Shown here in pieces: positions 13,770-22,700 of a stretch of DNA of 34,721 bases. The notes beneath the pieces are model-generated. The model did no database searches and had not been told where the DNA came from. It worked only from the letters and a program-made list of their open reading frames with translations. Position numbers and translations under genes: made by a program. Numbering within the stretch: the first letter of the stretch is position 1; every line of letters begins with the position of its first letter. Origin of the DNA: Trichococcus pasteurii (GTDB taxonomy: Bacteria > Bacillota > Bacilli > Lactobacillales > Aerococcaceae); assembly GCF_900112935.1 (NCBI RefSeq), contig NZ_FONM01000021.1:1-34721 (forward strand). The letters run 5' to 3'.

Positions 13770-14710
13770 GTTACCTCCGGTGAACGGGGCTCTCACCGGA
13801 GTTGCGGTTCCCGGCAATAGGTTTCCTCCTGTGAAGGAATGTTGGCCGGAGCAGGCAGATTTGTGGCACGCTCTTCTTCGGTGAGCGGATTCTTATCGGA
13901 ACTGCCGCACCTATCCAGCCGCCAGCTTCGGCGAAGGCAAGCTTTATAGGAGCTGGTGCTTTCCTCCGGGGAACGGGGCTCTCGCCGGAGTTGCGGTTTC
14001 CGGTAATAGTCCTTCTCCTGTGAAGGAATGTTGGCCGGAGCTGGGAGATTTACGGCACGCTCTTCTTCGGTGAACGGATCCTTATCGGAGCAGACGCACG
14101 CATACGGACATCAGCTCCGGCGAAGCCAATCCTTATCGGAGCTGATGCTTTCCTCCGGTGAACGGGGCTCTCACCGGAGTTGCGGTTCCCGGTAATAGTT
14201 TTCCTCCTGCAAGCGAATGTTAGCCGGAGCTAGGAGATTTACAGCACGCTCTTCTTCGGTGAGCGGATCCTTATCGGAGCTGCCGCACCTATCCAGCCGC
14301 TAGCTCCGGCGAAGGCAAGCTTTATAGGAGCTGCTGCTTACCTCCGGCGAAAGATCCGCTCACCGGAGTTGCGGTTGCCGGTAATGCATTTCCTCCTATG
14401 AAGGAATGTTGGCCGGAGCTGGCAGCGATGCGGCACGCTCTTCAACGGTGAGCAGGTCCTTATCGGAGCTGCCGAACGCTCAAGTGCACCAGCTCCGGCA
14501 AGCAGGGGCTTAACCGTAGGACAGGGTGAGGCGCCATTACCTCCGGCGAAAGGTTCGCTCGCCGGAGTAGCGGTTTCCGGTAATATCATTCCTCCTGTGA
14601 AGGAATGTTGGCCGGAGCTGGCAGATTTGTGGCACGCTCTTCATCGGTGAGCGCATCCTCGTCGGAGCTGACGCCCCCTCGCAAGCATCAGCTCCGGCGA
14701 AAGCCCCCCA
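13770..14710 (-). repeat. 189-bp tandem repeat array, five units
   Basis: The word CCTCCGG followed by the same unit starts at 13774, 13963, 14152, 14341 and 14540 (spacings 189, 189, 189, 199). Each unit contains several potential hairpins, for example CTCCGGTGA/TCACCGGAG with a 9-nt loop, and CATCAGCTCCG/CGGAGCTGATG at 14109-14147, where pairing is kept by wobble in other copies. It is assigned to the minus strand because related copies at 16.3, 18.5, 33.0 and 34.4 kb read in the opposite direction. The units contain no conserved start signal or gene. Confidence 0.93.
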
Positions 14711-14718
14711 CAAACACA

Positions 14719-14743
14719 AAAAGCCTCCCGTCCCCAGGAGGCC
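14719..14743 (-). terminator. Terminator of the M29 aminopeptidase
   Basis: GCCTCC...GGAGGC followed by five U on the minus strand, about 20 bp after the stop codon. Confidence 0.88.
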
Positions 14744-14763
14744 AACCAATCAAACTATAACTC

Positions 14764-16008
14764 TTAAAACGCCCAATCCCCATTGCGGAAGATTGGCATA
14801 ACAGATCCGTCCTTGCGGATCCCATCAATATTCATATCAGCGGAGCCAATCATGAAGTCCACGTGCGTAGTCGAGCGGTTCAGGCCTGCTGCAGCCAGCT
14901 GTTCTTGGGTCATTTCGGTGCCGCCTTTGATGCTGGATGCATAAGCGGAGCCCAGCGCCAAGTGGTTGGAGGCATTTTCGTCGAACAGCGTGTTGAAGAA
15001 GACGATGCCGGATTGGGAGATCGGAGACGGATCCGGAACCAAGGCGACTTCGCCGAGGCTGCGTCCGCCGTCGTTTTCTTCGACCAGTCGGCGGATCGTT
15101 TCTTCGCCTTTTTCAGCTGTCACTTCGGTCACTTGGCCGTTCTCGAAGCGGAACGTCATCCCGTCGATGATGTTGCCGGCGTAACTCAGCGGTTTCGTCG
15201 ATTTCACGATACCGTCGATGCGGCGGAAATCAGGCGCGGAGAAGACTTCCTCGGTCGGCATGTTGGCGATGAACTTTTCGTTCTGCGCGTTCACGCTGCC
15301 GGCGCTCTCCCAGATGTGGTTCTCCGGCATGCCAACGATCAGATCGGTGCCGTTAGAGGCTGTATAATGCAATGTGTCGAATTGCTCCGCGTTTAGTACA
15401 TCGGCCTTCGACAGCAAGCGCGCTTCATGCGCATCCCAGGCAGCCACAGGATCGGCTTCATAGACGCGGCAAGTCTTGAAGATTTCGTTCCACAAGGCGT
15501 CGACTTGTTCCTCTTCGGTAGCCAGATCAGGGAAGACTTTCGCCGCCCATTTCGCGCCGGCTGCGGCAGCTACGGTCCAGCTGACTTTGTTGGCTTGGGT
15601 CGCGATGCGTTGCGCATCGAAGGCGACATTGTTTGCCTTTTGCACGGCAGCCAATTTCTTGCCGTCGACGCCGTTCAGCGCATCCGGATCGGCCGAGCGG
15701 ACAGAAAGGCGGCTCGCTTTCTTTTCGATCATGTCGAGACTTTCATCCACTTTGTATTGCGGGATATCCGTCATTCTCTCCTCGGACGTGTGCAGATACG
15801 TTTCGCGGGTGACGATATCGTCGGTCCACTTGACGATGACTTCCTCGGCGCCCAGCGCGTAGGCTTCCTTCGTCAACAGACGCGCGAAAGGTGCCTGCTC
15901 GACGTCGATGTTGATGACGATCGTGTGGCCTTTTTGCACATTGATCCCTTTCGAAACCAACAATTTGGCGTATTTTTGCAGATTTTCCTCAAAATTCGGT
16001 AATACCAT
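14764..16008 (-). CDS. M29-family metallo-aminopeptidase (PepS/AmpS-like)
   Basis: This 414-residue cytosolic enzyme removes N-terminal residues from peptides, using two metal ions. The C-terminal catalytic half shows the family metal ligands in context: Glu in NMPTEEVFSAPD, Glu in SLGEVALVP, His in DENASNHLALGSAY, and the His/Asp pair in STTHVDFMIGSADM. The N-terminal domain supplies the dimer and entrance. Length matches Lactobacillales PepS/AmpS (about 410). AGGAG precedes the ATG by 10 nt. It is monocistronic, with its own extended -10 promoter and terminator, and is a housekeeping gene between repeat loci. Confidence 0.93.
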   Translation of the reverse strand: MVLPNFEENLQKYAKLLVSKGINVQKGHTIVINIDVEQAPFARLLTKEAYALGAEEVIVKWTDDIVTRETYLHTSEERMTDIPQYKVDESLDMIEKKASRLSVRSADPDALNGVDGKKLAAVQKANNVAFDAQRIATQANKVSWTVAAAAGAKWAAKVFPDLATEEEQVDALWNEIFKTCRVYEADPVAAWDAHEARLLSKADVLNAEQFDTLHYTASNGTDLIVGMPENHIWESAGSVNAQNEKFIANMPTEEVFSAPDFRRIDGIVKSTKPLSYAGNIIDGMTFRFENGQVTEVTAEKGEETIRRLVEENDGGRSLGEVALVPDPSPISQSGIVFFNTLFDENASNHLALGSAYASSIKGGTEMTQEQLAAAGLNRSTTHVDFMIGSADMNIDGIRKDGSVMPIFRNGDWAF

Positions 16009-16046
16009 TGTGTATTCACTCCTATGTTGTTAAACGTAATGGAACT

Positions 16047-16055
16047 ATCATAGCA
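16047..16055 (-). promoter_or_regulatory. Extended -10 promoter of the aminopeptidase
   Basis: On the minus strand TGCTATGAT (TGn plus TATGAT, -10 at 16047-16052) lies about 40 bp before the ATG. The -35 is weak. Confidence 0.5.
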
Positions 16056-16118
16056 CAACTTACCTCTAGAGAATAGATAAGTTTCCCTTATATTTGTGCG
16101 ATATTGACCCCAAAACGC

Positions 16119-16142
16119 AAAAAAAACTCAGCCGAAGCTGAG
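16119..16142 (-). terminator. Minus-strand terminator without an assigned gene
   Basis: CTCAGC-CGAA-GCTGAG is followed on the minus strand by eight U. No supported coding gene ends upstream of it (16143-16320). It may end a short RNA or a decayed gene. Confidence 0.7.
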
Positions 16143-16324
16143 CTTTGTCTATTTAACCTTGGGGGGATTAAACAGAAGCTGGAACCACAAGGGCTCCTGT
16201 AATTGATATAAAATCGATTACATGTACTATATTCTCATATGCCACACAAGAATGCAATAGATTTTTGTGATAATGAACAAATTGGTTAAGGAAACGGGAG
16301 GCTGCCGGTGATGGGGGCAAAATC

Positions 16325-16520
16325 TCGCTCCTCCGATAAGGGCTGGCTTTGCCGGAGCTGGTGTTCATCATGGGCCGTCAGCTCCGACGAGGCCTTGCTC
16401 CCCGGAGCAGAGCGAGCCGCCTAACCCCCAGCTCCGGCTAACATTCGCCCGCAGGAGGAGAGCAGATTACCGGAACCACACCTCCGTTGAGAAGCCCTTC
16501 ACCGGAGGAAAGGGCAGCTC
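16325..16520 (+). repeat. 189-bp-family repeat, single copy upstream of the AAA/TOPRIM pair
   Basis: The copy contains the unit words AGCTCCGACGAG, CCCCGGAGC, CAGCTCCGGCTAACATTC, GCAGATTACCGGAA and TTCACCGGAGG in the order of the 13.8-14.7 kb units read in reverse complement. It is closely similar to the copy at 18483-18645 and in the same direction. It occupies most of the gap between the aminopeptidase and the ATPase gene. Confidence 0.88.
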
Positions 16521-16561
16521 CAATCAGGTTTGGATTCACCGAAGAATCCAATAACATCCTT

Positions 16562-16613
16562 AAAACATAAAAAATACGCATTTTCCGTATTTTTTATGTT
16601 TTTATGGTATAAT
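16562..16613 (+). promoter_or_regulatory. 17-bp perfect hairpin and extended -10 promoter of the ATPase gene
   Basis: AAAACATAAAAAATACG (16562-16578) pairs perfectly with 16586-16602 around a 7-nt loop. It is directly followed by TGGTATAAT (extended -10, TATAAT at 16608-16613). The hairpin occupies the -35 region, and on both strands it ends in T-runs. It may block read-through or act as an operator. The AGGAGG site starts 9 nt after the -10, so the leader is very short. Confidence 0.6.
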
Positions 16614-16634
16614 TGCAACATTAGGAGGGATAGT

Positions 16635-17864
16635 ATGATTCATATATTGAGATCTGAAATTGAAGGACTTACTCTGTTCAAAGATAAGAAAGTCATATTT
16701 GATTTAGTGGCAGAAAAAAATGTCACTGAGGAAGATGTGGTAAACGGTAATGTGAAGCGCGTTGATGATTTGATTGATAAACTGAACACAATAGCTTTAG
16801 TAGGTTCCAACGCTACCGGAAAAACGACTCAGCTGAGACTGATCAAAATGGTGATTAGTATCTTTTTAGCGCTTGATAGCCTGAATGATTTCGAAAATCT
16901 CGCCGATCAATTTGAAGACACCTTTCGTTTTACCAACTATTTTTACAATGCAAAAACTCTTTATAAAGTTGAATCATCCGTCGAAAAGACAACGTCTGGG
17001 GATTTTGCTTTTACGGAAGAAACGATTTATTCAAAAAAAGTCTATCCAAGTCATAAAAAATCTGAACTGTTCAGTTTTGACCTGAAAAAAAGAGGTCAAC
17101 AGGAACTATTAAAACGCTCAAGTCTTCCTTCTGAAATGAAAGCTTTCCTGAGGGATGACGACACCATTTTTTCTACTGTTGTCAGAAAAATAATGAATAA
17201 TAAAGTTCAAGACATTGTCATCGACGAAATTGACATGACGAACAAAAATAAGTTGACGACGAAAGATACGATACCTGTGGAATACATCAAATATTTCGAT
17301 CCATCCATCGAGTCCATCCGGATACTGTCTAAAGACGCACCAAGCGAAAAAATGAATGTTGAAGTAACCTTCAAAAATGATTCCGCCATTCAAGTGCCCT
17401 TAATTGAACTGTCGAACTACCTTTCATCCGGAACAATTAAAGGGATCAATCTCTTTATCGATATCGAAAAGACGCTGAAGAATGGCGGCTATTTGATCAT
17501 TGATGAAATTGAGAACCATCTCCATAAATCCATTATTATGAATATCATTCAAATGTTTGCGAATGCTCTCAACAAAAACGGAGCCACTTTGATATTTTCC
17601 ACTCATTATAGTGAAATCATTGATATGGTTCCCAGAACAGATATGATTTATGTAGCGACGAAGGAAGGAAATTTGATTCAACTCAAAAAAATGTCGCAAG
17701 TTTTAGGCGATGAAGACCGAAACGATAAGAAGAAAAGCGAAGTGCTTTTGAGCGGGAAATTAGATAACACACCGACCTATAAGGATTTGAAACGCGTACG
17801 ATCAAAGCTTAGAAGTGCTATATCTGAACCATCATCGGGAAATGATGGTGGTGCAGGCGAATGA
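16635..17864 (+). CDS. AAA/ABC-type ATPase of a putative defence pair
   Basis: This 409-residue protein has a Walker A GSNATGKT (57-64), an ABC-like signature LSSGT (263-267), Walker B YLIIDEIEN with D290-E291, and a switch His in FSTHYSE (H324). This is the SMC/OLD-like AAA_15/AAA_21 group common in anti-phage modules. The start is the ATG at 16635, 6 nt after AGGAGG; 35 upstream codons in the same frame run into the repeat and promoter. It overlaps the next gene by 4 nt (ATGA), so the two products are probably made in fixed ratio. By analogy with ATPase-TOPRIM systems it would be the sensor/activator. The specific system is not identified. Confidence 0.8.
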   Translation: MIHILRSEIEGLTLFKDKKVIFDLVAEKNVTEEDVVNGNVKRVDDLIDKLNTIALVGSNATGKTTQLRLIKMVISIFLALDSLNDFENLADQFEDTFRFTNYFYNAKTLYKVESSVEKTTSGDFAFTEETIYSKKVYPSHKKSELFSFDLKKRGQQELLKRSSLPSEMKAFLRDDDTIFSTVVRKIMNNKVQDIVIDEIDMTNKNKLTTKDTIPVEYIKYFDPSIESIRILSKDAPSEKMNVEVTFKNDSAIQVPLIELSNYLSSGTIKGINLFIDIEKTLKNGGYLIIDEIENHLHKSIIMNIIQMFANALNKNGATLIFSTHYSEIIDMVPRTDMIYVATKEGNLIQLKKMSQVLGDEDRNDKKKSEVLLSGKLDNTPTYKDLKRVRSKLRSAISEPSSGNDGGAGE

Positions 17865-18418
17865 GTATTTCCTTTAATGAAGACATCGCATGTTTTGTCG
17901 AAGGCAGCAGCGAAAAGGCAATAATGGATTTGTTGATTGACAATGATTGTCTCGTTTTTACGAGGGATAACCTTGCGGATGAACAATTTTTATCGATGCA
18001 AGAACTAGCCAAAAAGAATATTGAATTATTTTCTCAGAGAATCTTAAGTCAAGTCAACCGGGATGACAAGATGGATATCATCATTGTGCAAGATCGAGAA
18101 ATTTGGCCTGGTTTTAAAGATATCTACCAAGAAAAAATCGGGAACATCTATATTGTTCAGACCAAACCCGAGATTGAGATGTTAATGATCCATGAGAGAG
18201 GCTTATTTTCCGAATACCAAAAAGTCAAAAGTAAACAAACACCAAAAGCATTTTTATCAAATGAATTAAAGTTGCCAGAGAAAACCATCACATCGTACAA
18301 GTATCTTCAGAATTACTTCACGCCAGATAGTCTAATACAAGCGATCCTGTCCCACAGCCAAGTTACACGGAACTCAAAAAATATCCTTCAATTACGAGAT
18401 CTTTTGAAGGAAGTTTGA
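17861..18418 (+). CDS. TOPRIM-like (RloB/AriB-like) putative effector nuclease
   Basis: This 185-residue protein has a TOPRIM-type opening, CFVEGSSEKAIMDLLI (E14, G15, E18), then a strand ending in an acidic pair, DIIIVQDRE (D78, E80), and a later IVQTKPEIEMLMIHERG, which resembles the conserved region after the acidic motif in RloB-like proteins. TOPRIM domains cut DNA or RNA with Mg2+. It overlaps the ATPase gene by 4 nt and lacks its own strong ribosome binding site, so it should be translationally coupled. ATPase plus TOPRIM pairs include PARIS (AriA/AriB) and AbiL-like systems; this pair looks analogous, but the protein is shorter and I cannot assign it. Function is inferred from motifs and context. 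Confidence 0.6.
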   Translation: MSISFNEDIACFVEGSSEKAIMDLLIDNDCLVFTRDNLADEQFLSMQELAKKNIELFSQRILSQVNRDDKMDIIIVQDREIWPGFKDIYQEKIGNIYIVQTKPEIEMLMIHERGLFSEYQKVKSKQTPKAFLSNELKLPEKTITSYKYLQNYFTPDSLIQAILSHSQVTRNSKNILQLRDLLKEV

Positions 18419-18440
18419 TTGTGAATGCTTGATAAAATCA

Positions 18441-18477
18441 AATAAACGGGTCAATATGGGTTTTTGACCCGTTTATT
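18441..18477 (+). terminator. Hairpin after the AAA/TOPRIM operon
   Basis: AATAAACGGGTCA and TGACCCGTTTATT form a perfect 13-bp stem 22 bp after the stop. There is no long U-tract after it, so termination efficiency is uncertain. Confidence 0.65.
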
Positions 18478-18482
18478 GGGTA

Positions 18483-18645
18483 AGAGCTGAAACCATCAGC
18501 TCCGACTAGGTCATGCTCCCCGGAGAAGAGCGCGCCACCCACACCCCCAGCTCCGGCCAACAGTCGTTAGCAGGAGCTGAGCAGATTACCGGAAACCCAA
18601 CTCCGGCGAGAAGGGCGATCACCGGAGGACACAAGCAGAGCTTGA
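18483..18645 (+). repeat. 189-bp-family repeat, single copy downstream of the AAA/TOPRIM pair
   Basis: It matches the copy at 16325-16520 over most of its length (CAGCTCCGAC, CTCCCCGGAG, CCCCCAGCTCCGGC, GAGCAGATTACCGGAA, ATCACCGGAGGA), in the same direction. The two copies lie about 2.1 kb apart (equivalent points 16380 and 18498) and bracket the two-gene cassette. Confidence 0.88.
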
Positions 18646-18665
18646 ACGAAGTAGCATTCCGCAAA

Positions 18666-18701
18666 TTGACATAGTCTCATTCCACCATTAGTATGAGACT
18701 A
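18666..18701 (+). promoter_or_regulatory. Strong promoter with overlapping operator for the orphan RpiR gene
   Basis: TTGACA (18666-18671) and TAGTAT (18689-18694) are 17 bp apart. A perfect inverted repeat TAGTCTCAT (18672-18680) and ATGAGACTA (18693-18701) lies between and across the -10. This geometry suggests autorepression. Confidence 0.65.
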
Positions 18702-18727
18702 ACAGTTGAAATTAAACAGATAAGCAG

Positions 18728-19468
18728 GTGATCGCCATCTTCAACGCAGAAACTATCCGCAACTTCAACCCTACGGACTTCAAAATATACGAATGCATTT
18801 CGCAGAATGAACCGCTCGTCGTCTACATGACGATCCGGGAATTGGCGGATTGTGCAGGCGTGTCGACCGCTTCGATTTTGCGTTTTTGCCAAAAGTGCGG
18901 ATTCGCCGGCTACAAAGAGCTTAAGTTCACGCTCAAGAACATGCTGAAAAAACAGTCGAATGTTCCGAACAACAACGTTTCTGAAATCATCGACTGCATC
19001 CAGAAATTCGAACAGCCGCTCTACAAAGCCCGGCTAGAAAAAGCTTTGGATATTTTGTCGGAAGATGTGCAGATCATCTGCATCGGGATCGGTAATTCCG
19101 GGATCACGGCCCGTTATGCTGCCCGCCGGTTGTCATCGCTGAAGAAGTTTTCATTGTGTATTGATGATCCTTTCTACAGCGTGGAGTTGCCGAAAACCAA
19201 TACAGTTGCGCTCGCGTTTTCCGTTTCAGGTGAGCGGGAGGAAGTCATCCGCATGGTTGAATCCTTCAAAAAAAGCGGCTGCCCGACTATCGTGGTCACC
19301 GTCAGCGAGACTAGCTTGTTGTCCAAATACGCGGACGTCACCTTGCCATACTATCTCTCGTACAAAGGGCTGTCGAAAGTCATCGACACGACTTCACAAG
19401 TACCGGCTACCGCCTTGATCGAAATACTGGCGAACATGCTCTATGAAAGAAAACAGCAAGAAGCATGA
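18728..19468 (+). CDS. RpiR/MurR-family regulator without a linked sugar operon
   Basis: This protein of about 246 residues has a helix-turn-helix (MTIRELADCAGVSTASILRFCQKCGFAGYKELK) and a SIS domain (QIICIGIGNSGITARYAARRL, then VALAFSVSGEREEVIRMV). It should bind a sugar phosphate and control a sugar pathway. Start choice is unclear. The frame opens at GTG (18728), but that GTG is part of AGGTGA, which would be a ribosome binding site for a non-standard ATC codon at 18737; the GTG has no good site of its own. The gene has a strong promoter with an operator and its own terminator. No transporter or enzyme gene is adjacent: an ATPase/TOPRIM cassette lies on one side and a giant nuclease-like gene on the other. 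Confidence 0.85.
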   Translation: MIAIFNAETIRNFNPTDFKIYECISQNEPLVVYMTIRELADCAGVSTASILRFCQKCGFAGYKELKFTLKNMLKKQSNVPNNNVSEIIDCIQKFEQPLYKARLEKALDILSEDVQIICIGIGNSGITARYAARRLSSLKKFSLCIDDPFYSVELPKTNTVALAFSVSGEREEVIRMVESFKKSGCPTIVVTVSETSLLSKYADVTLPYYLSYKGLSKVIDTTSQVPATALIEILANMLYERKQQEA

Positions 19469-19473
19469 AATAT

Positions 19474-19500
19474 GACTTCCTACACTAGAAGTCTTGTTTT
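19474..19500 (+). terminator. Terminator of the orphan RpiR gene
   Basis: GACTTC-N8-GAAGTC followed by TTGTTTT, 5 bp after the stop. Confidence 0.75.
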
Positions 19501-19728
19501 ATGCGTTCTTTTTGTTTTGTAAAACATAATAATTTTTTGGCAATGTGACAAAATACAATGGTATCATTAAATTGTGCAAGGTTATTTGGTTGAATAGTAA
19601 TGCAGTATTATCCTGAATTTAGCCTATTCGAAATAGTAAGTAATCATTTATAAGATCACTATGGGACAAACGTTTAAACTTCGATCAAATATAATTAAGT
19701 GAAATTTGATGGCTTGGAGGCTGGGGAA

Positions 19729-22700
19729 ATGATTTTTGATAAAATTACACCTGAAAAATTAGATAGTTGGAGTAAAGATAACAGTAGACGAGCGCAAGAA
19801 ATACTACCTGAACTTGTTGCCAGATTGGTGCTAAGTAGTTCAAATAAAATTAAGAATTTTCATTTTCCATATGGTAAAGGAATTCAATATCCGGGGTATG
19901 ATGGCTACTTGGTAGTTGATGAAGCTACCAATTTTTTTCCAATTGGAACTTCCGTATTTGAATTTGGGACAAACGGAGATATTCAAGGGAAATTTGATGA
20001 AGATATAAAAAAAAGATCTGAAAACTCTGATGGACTGGATATAGAAAAAACAGCGTTCATATTCGTATCATCAAAAATATGGAATCATCGAACTTCTATT
20101 CAGAAAAAAATAACCTGCACCGCTAAATTATATAATTGGAAAGAAATTAAAATAATCGATGCTCAAACATTGTGCATGTGGGTTGACAACCATCCGGGTG
20201 TTTCAGTTTGGTTGATGGAAACCATGAATGGTAGCATTCATGGTGTTTCAACAGCCGAAAAATTTTGGAATGAAAAGATCGGAAACACAAGCCCAACTTT
20301 GACATACCAATTTTTCACAAATAACAGAGATGCAGAAGTAAAAAAAATAGAGAAGTGGATTTCAAAAAATAGTAGAGGTTTTTTCTTTATCAAGGCTGAA
20401 TCAGCTATTGAAGCAACGTTTTTTTTAATAGCGGCAATGAATAGTTTTGACATAGACATTCTCCATAAAGTTATATTAGTTTCTGACAGCAAAACATGGG
20501 ATAAAGTTATTTCAATGCAAAACAAAGACATTATTTTAGTTCCTACTTTCTCAGTTGATGAGAATATTTCTTGCCCCGACTATGTCAATGCAATATTACC
20601 TATTAGTAAATTTACTCCGCTTGCTAACGTATCAGATAAGTTTGATGGCGTTGAAATATACAGGTTTAAGCATGATCAGTTTCAGAAATCTCTTTTAGAA
20701 TTAGGAGTTTCTTCGGATGCCATATTTAGTTTGGAAAAAGAAACGAAAAGGTGCTTTCTGCCTTTATATCGAAATTTATCGACAAATCCTATTATCAAAC
20801 AACCAGGATGGCTTTCAACGTTAGGTGGTGAAATTGATTATTTAATTCCCCTTATGTTACTCAATTATATAAACATAGAGTCAAAAGGAGACTTGACAAT
20901 ACTCAAAATGTTAACTGATTTATCAAGTGAAAATTTTCTATCAAAACTTGATGATTGGACAAGAATCGAAGATTTTCCAGTTGTGAATGCTGGGAAAGTC
21001 TATCGAGTAGTTTCAATTCAAGACATGTGGTTGTTTTTAGGAGATAAGATTAAAAGAAAAGATATTGAGAATTTACAAAAAGTAATAATGTTAATTTTTT
21101 CAGAAACAATACCAAAGTACGATCTGCCTAAAGAACAAAGATACATGGCGAATATCATTGATAAAAAGGATAGGTATTCAAAGCAACTTATAGAAGGCTT
21201 AATAATCTCTCTGATTTTCTTGAAAGAAAGAGACTCAAAATTTTTAGAGACTTCTATTGGATCAACGGATGCTTTTGTAACAGTCTTATTAAGAGATGTT
21301 ATAAACAATGTTATGACGGAAAAACAATGGCTCTCAATTGCAGAATTTTTCCCATTGATTACCGAAGCTTCCCCTGAGACGATAATTGATCGACTGAAAA
21401 AAGAAATGAACAATTCAGAAAGTGAGTTTTGGGAATTATTTAAGGTAGGAGGAAGTAATAGTATTTTCTCAGGAGATGTCTACCATCATATTCTTTGGGG
21501 AATAGAGAGATTGGTTTGGATCGAAGAATATGCTGTGGATGCAATATTAATACTAACTAGATTAGCCCACAAAAAATTACCATTGCCAAGTGGTAATACA
21601 CCGGATTCTAGTTTGAACCAAGTATTTTACTTTTATTTTCCGCAGACAGCATTAAACAAAGATGAATTAATAAGATTATTGGGTAAAATTATTCGAGAGT
21701 ATCCTCAGGTGGGGTTAAAGCTTGTGGAAAATATGAGTGGATCGAGAAATCATGCGTTATTGACTATGAGTAAACCTCAATGGATTGAGTTCAATGATCC
21801 TTATGAAGTAAGATCATTAACAAATGCAGTAATCAGGGATTATAGAGATAAAATTGTGAAAGTTTTTTTCAAAAATGTAAAAGTTGGTAAAGACAGCACT
21901 GTTTTAAAAATCATATTTGAGAACTTAGACTTTTTCTATTATGATAATGAATCAACAATAAAGAATTTAGTGAAAGAGAATATTGATGAAATTCCAAATG
22001 AGCAAAGAGCAATCTTGGCAACATGCATTAGAAAAACTATTTTTAAAAATAAAAAATATATTGATGCTGAGTGGTTATTGCCAACCGAAGTTATCAAGTT
22101 TCTAGAAGAAATATTAACTGAAGTTGAACCTAGCGGTGTGTTAAAATTTCTGTACTTATGTGAGTACTCTCCCCCAATTAATAATCCTATACCTTATTCA
22201 AACACAACAGATTTTGACATGGAAAAGGAGGATAAGAGTATACATGCTGAGAGGGAAATAGCAATCTCAGAAATATTTAGAAGTGGTGGAATAGATGTTA
22301 TATTAGATTATTGTAAGTATATTGAAGATTCTTTTGGATTTTCAAGGATAATCGCAGAGAAAGTTTTGGCAGGTAAATTTGACATAGATTTTTTGTTGAA
22401 AATATCTCGATTTAATCTGAATTTATTCAGAGGTATAATTTATTCACTAAATAAAAATGGTTTGGACCTCATGTTTGAAACGTTAAAGCGTGCTGAAAAC
22501 ATAGAATGGGAACAAGAAGCTGAAATATTGAGCCAAGCAGCACCTAGTATGATATTGTGGGTAGAATTAGAATCAAAAAGAAAAGACATACTAGAATATT
22601 ATTGGAGAAAATCACCAATAGTATCAGTAAGTCATTTCGATGAACAAGAGGCCGACTACTACTTATCAAAGTTGATAGAACATAGCCGTGTAATCGAAGC

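Noticed and set aside
13770-14710. Open frames inside the 189-bp array
   Set aside because: The frames start in repeats without ribosome binding sites and their translations only mirror the repeat sequence.
14863-15396. Plus-strand frames opposite the M29 aminopeptidase
   Set aside because: They are shadows of the real gene on the minus strand; the same holds for frames opposite EIIC, YeiH-like, GH1 and the coiled-coil gene.
16168-16371. 67-codon minus-strand frame before the terminator at 16119
   Set aside because: Half of it lies in the 189-bp repeat, the product is not gene-like, and no ribosome binding site precedes its start.
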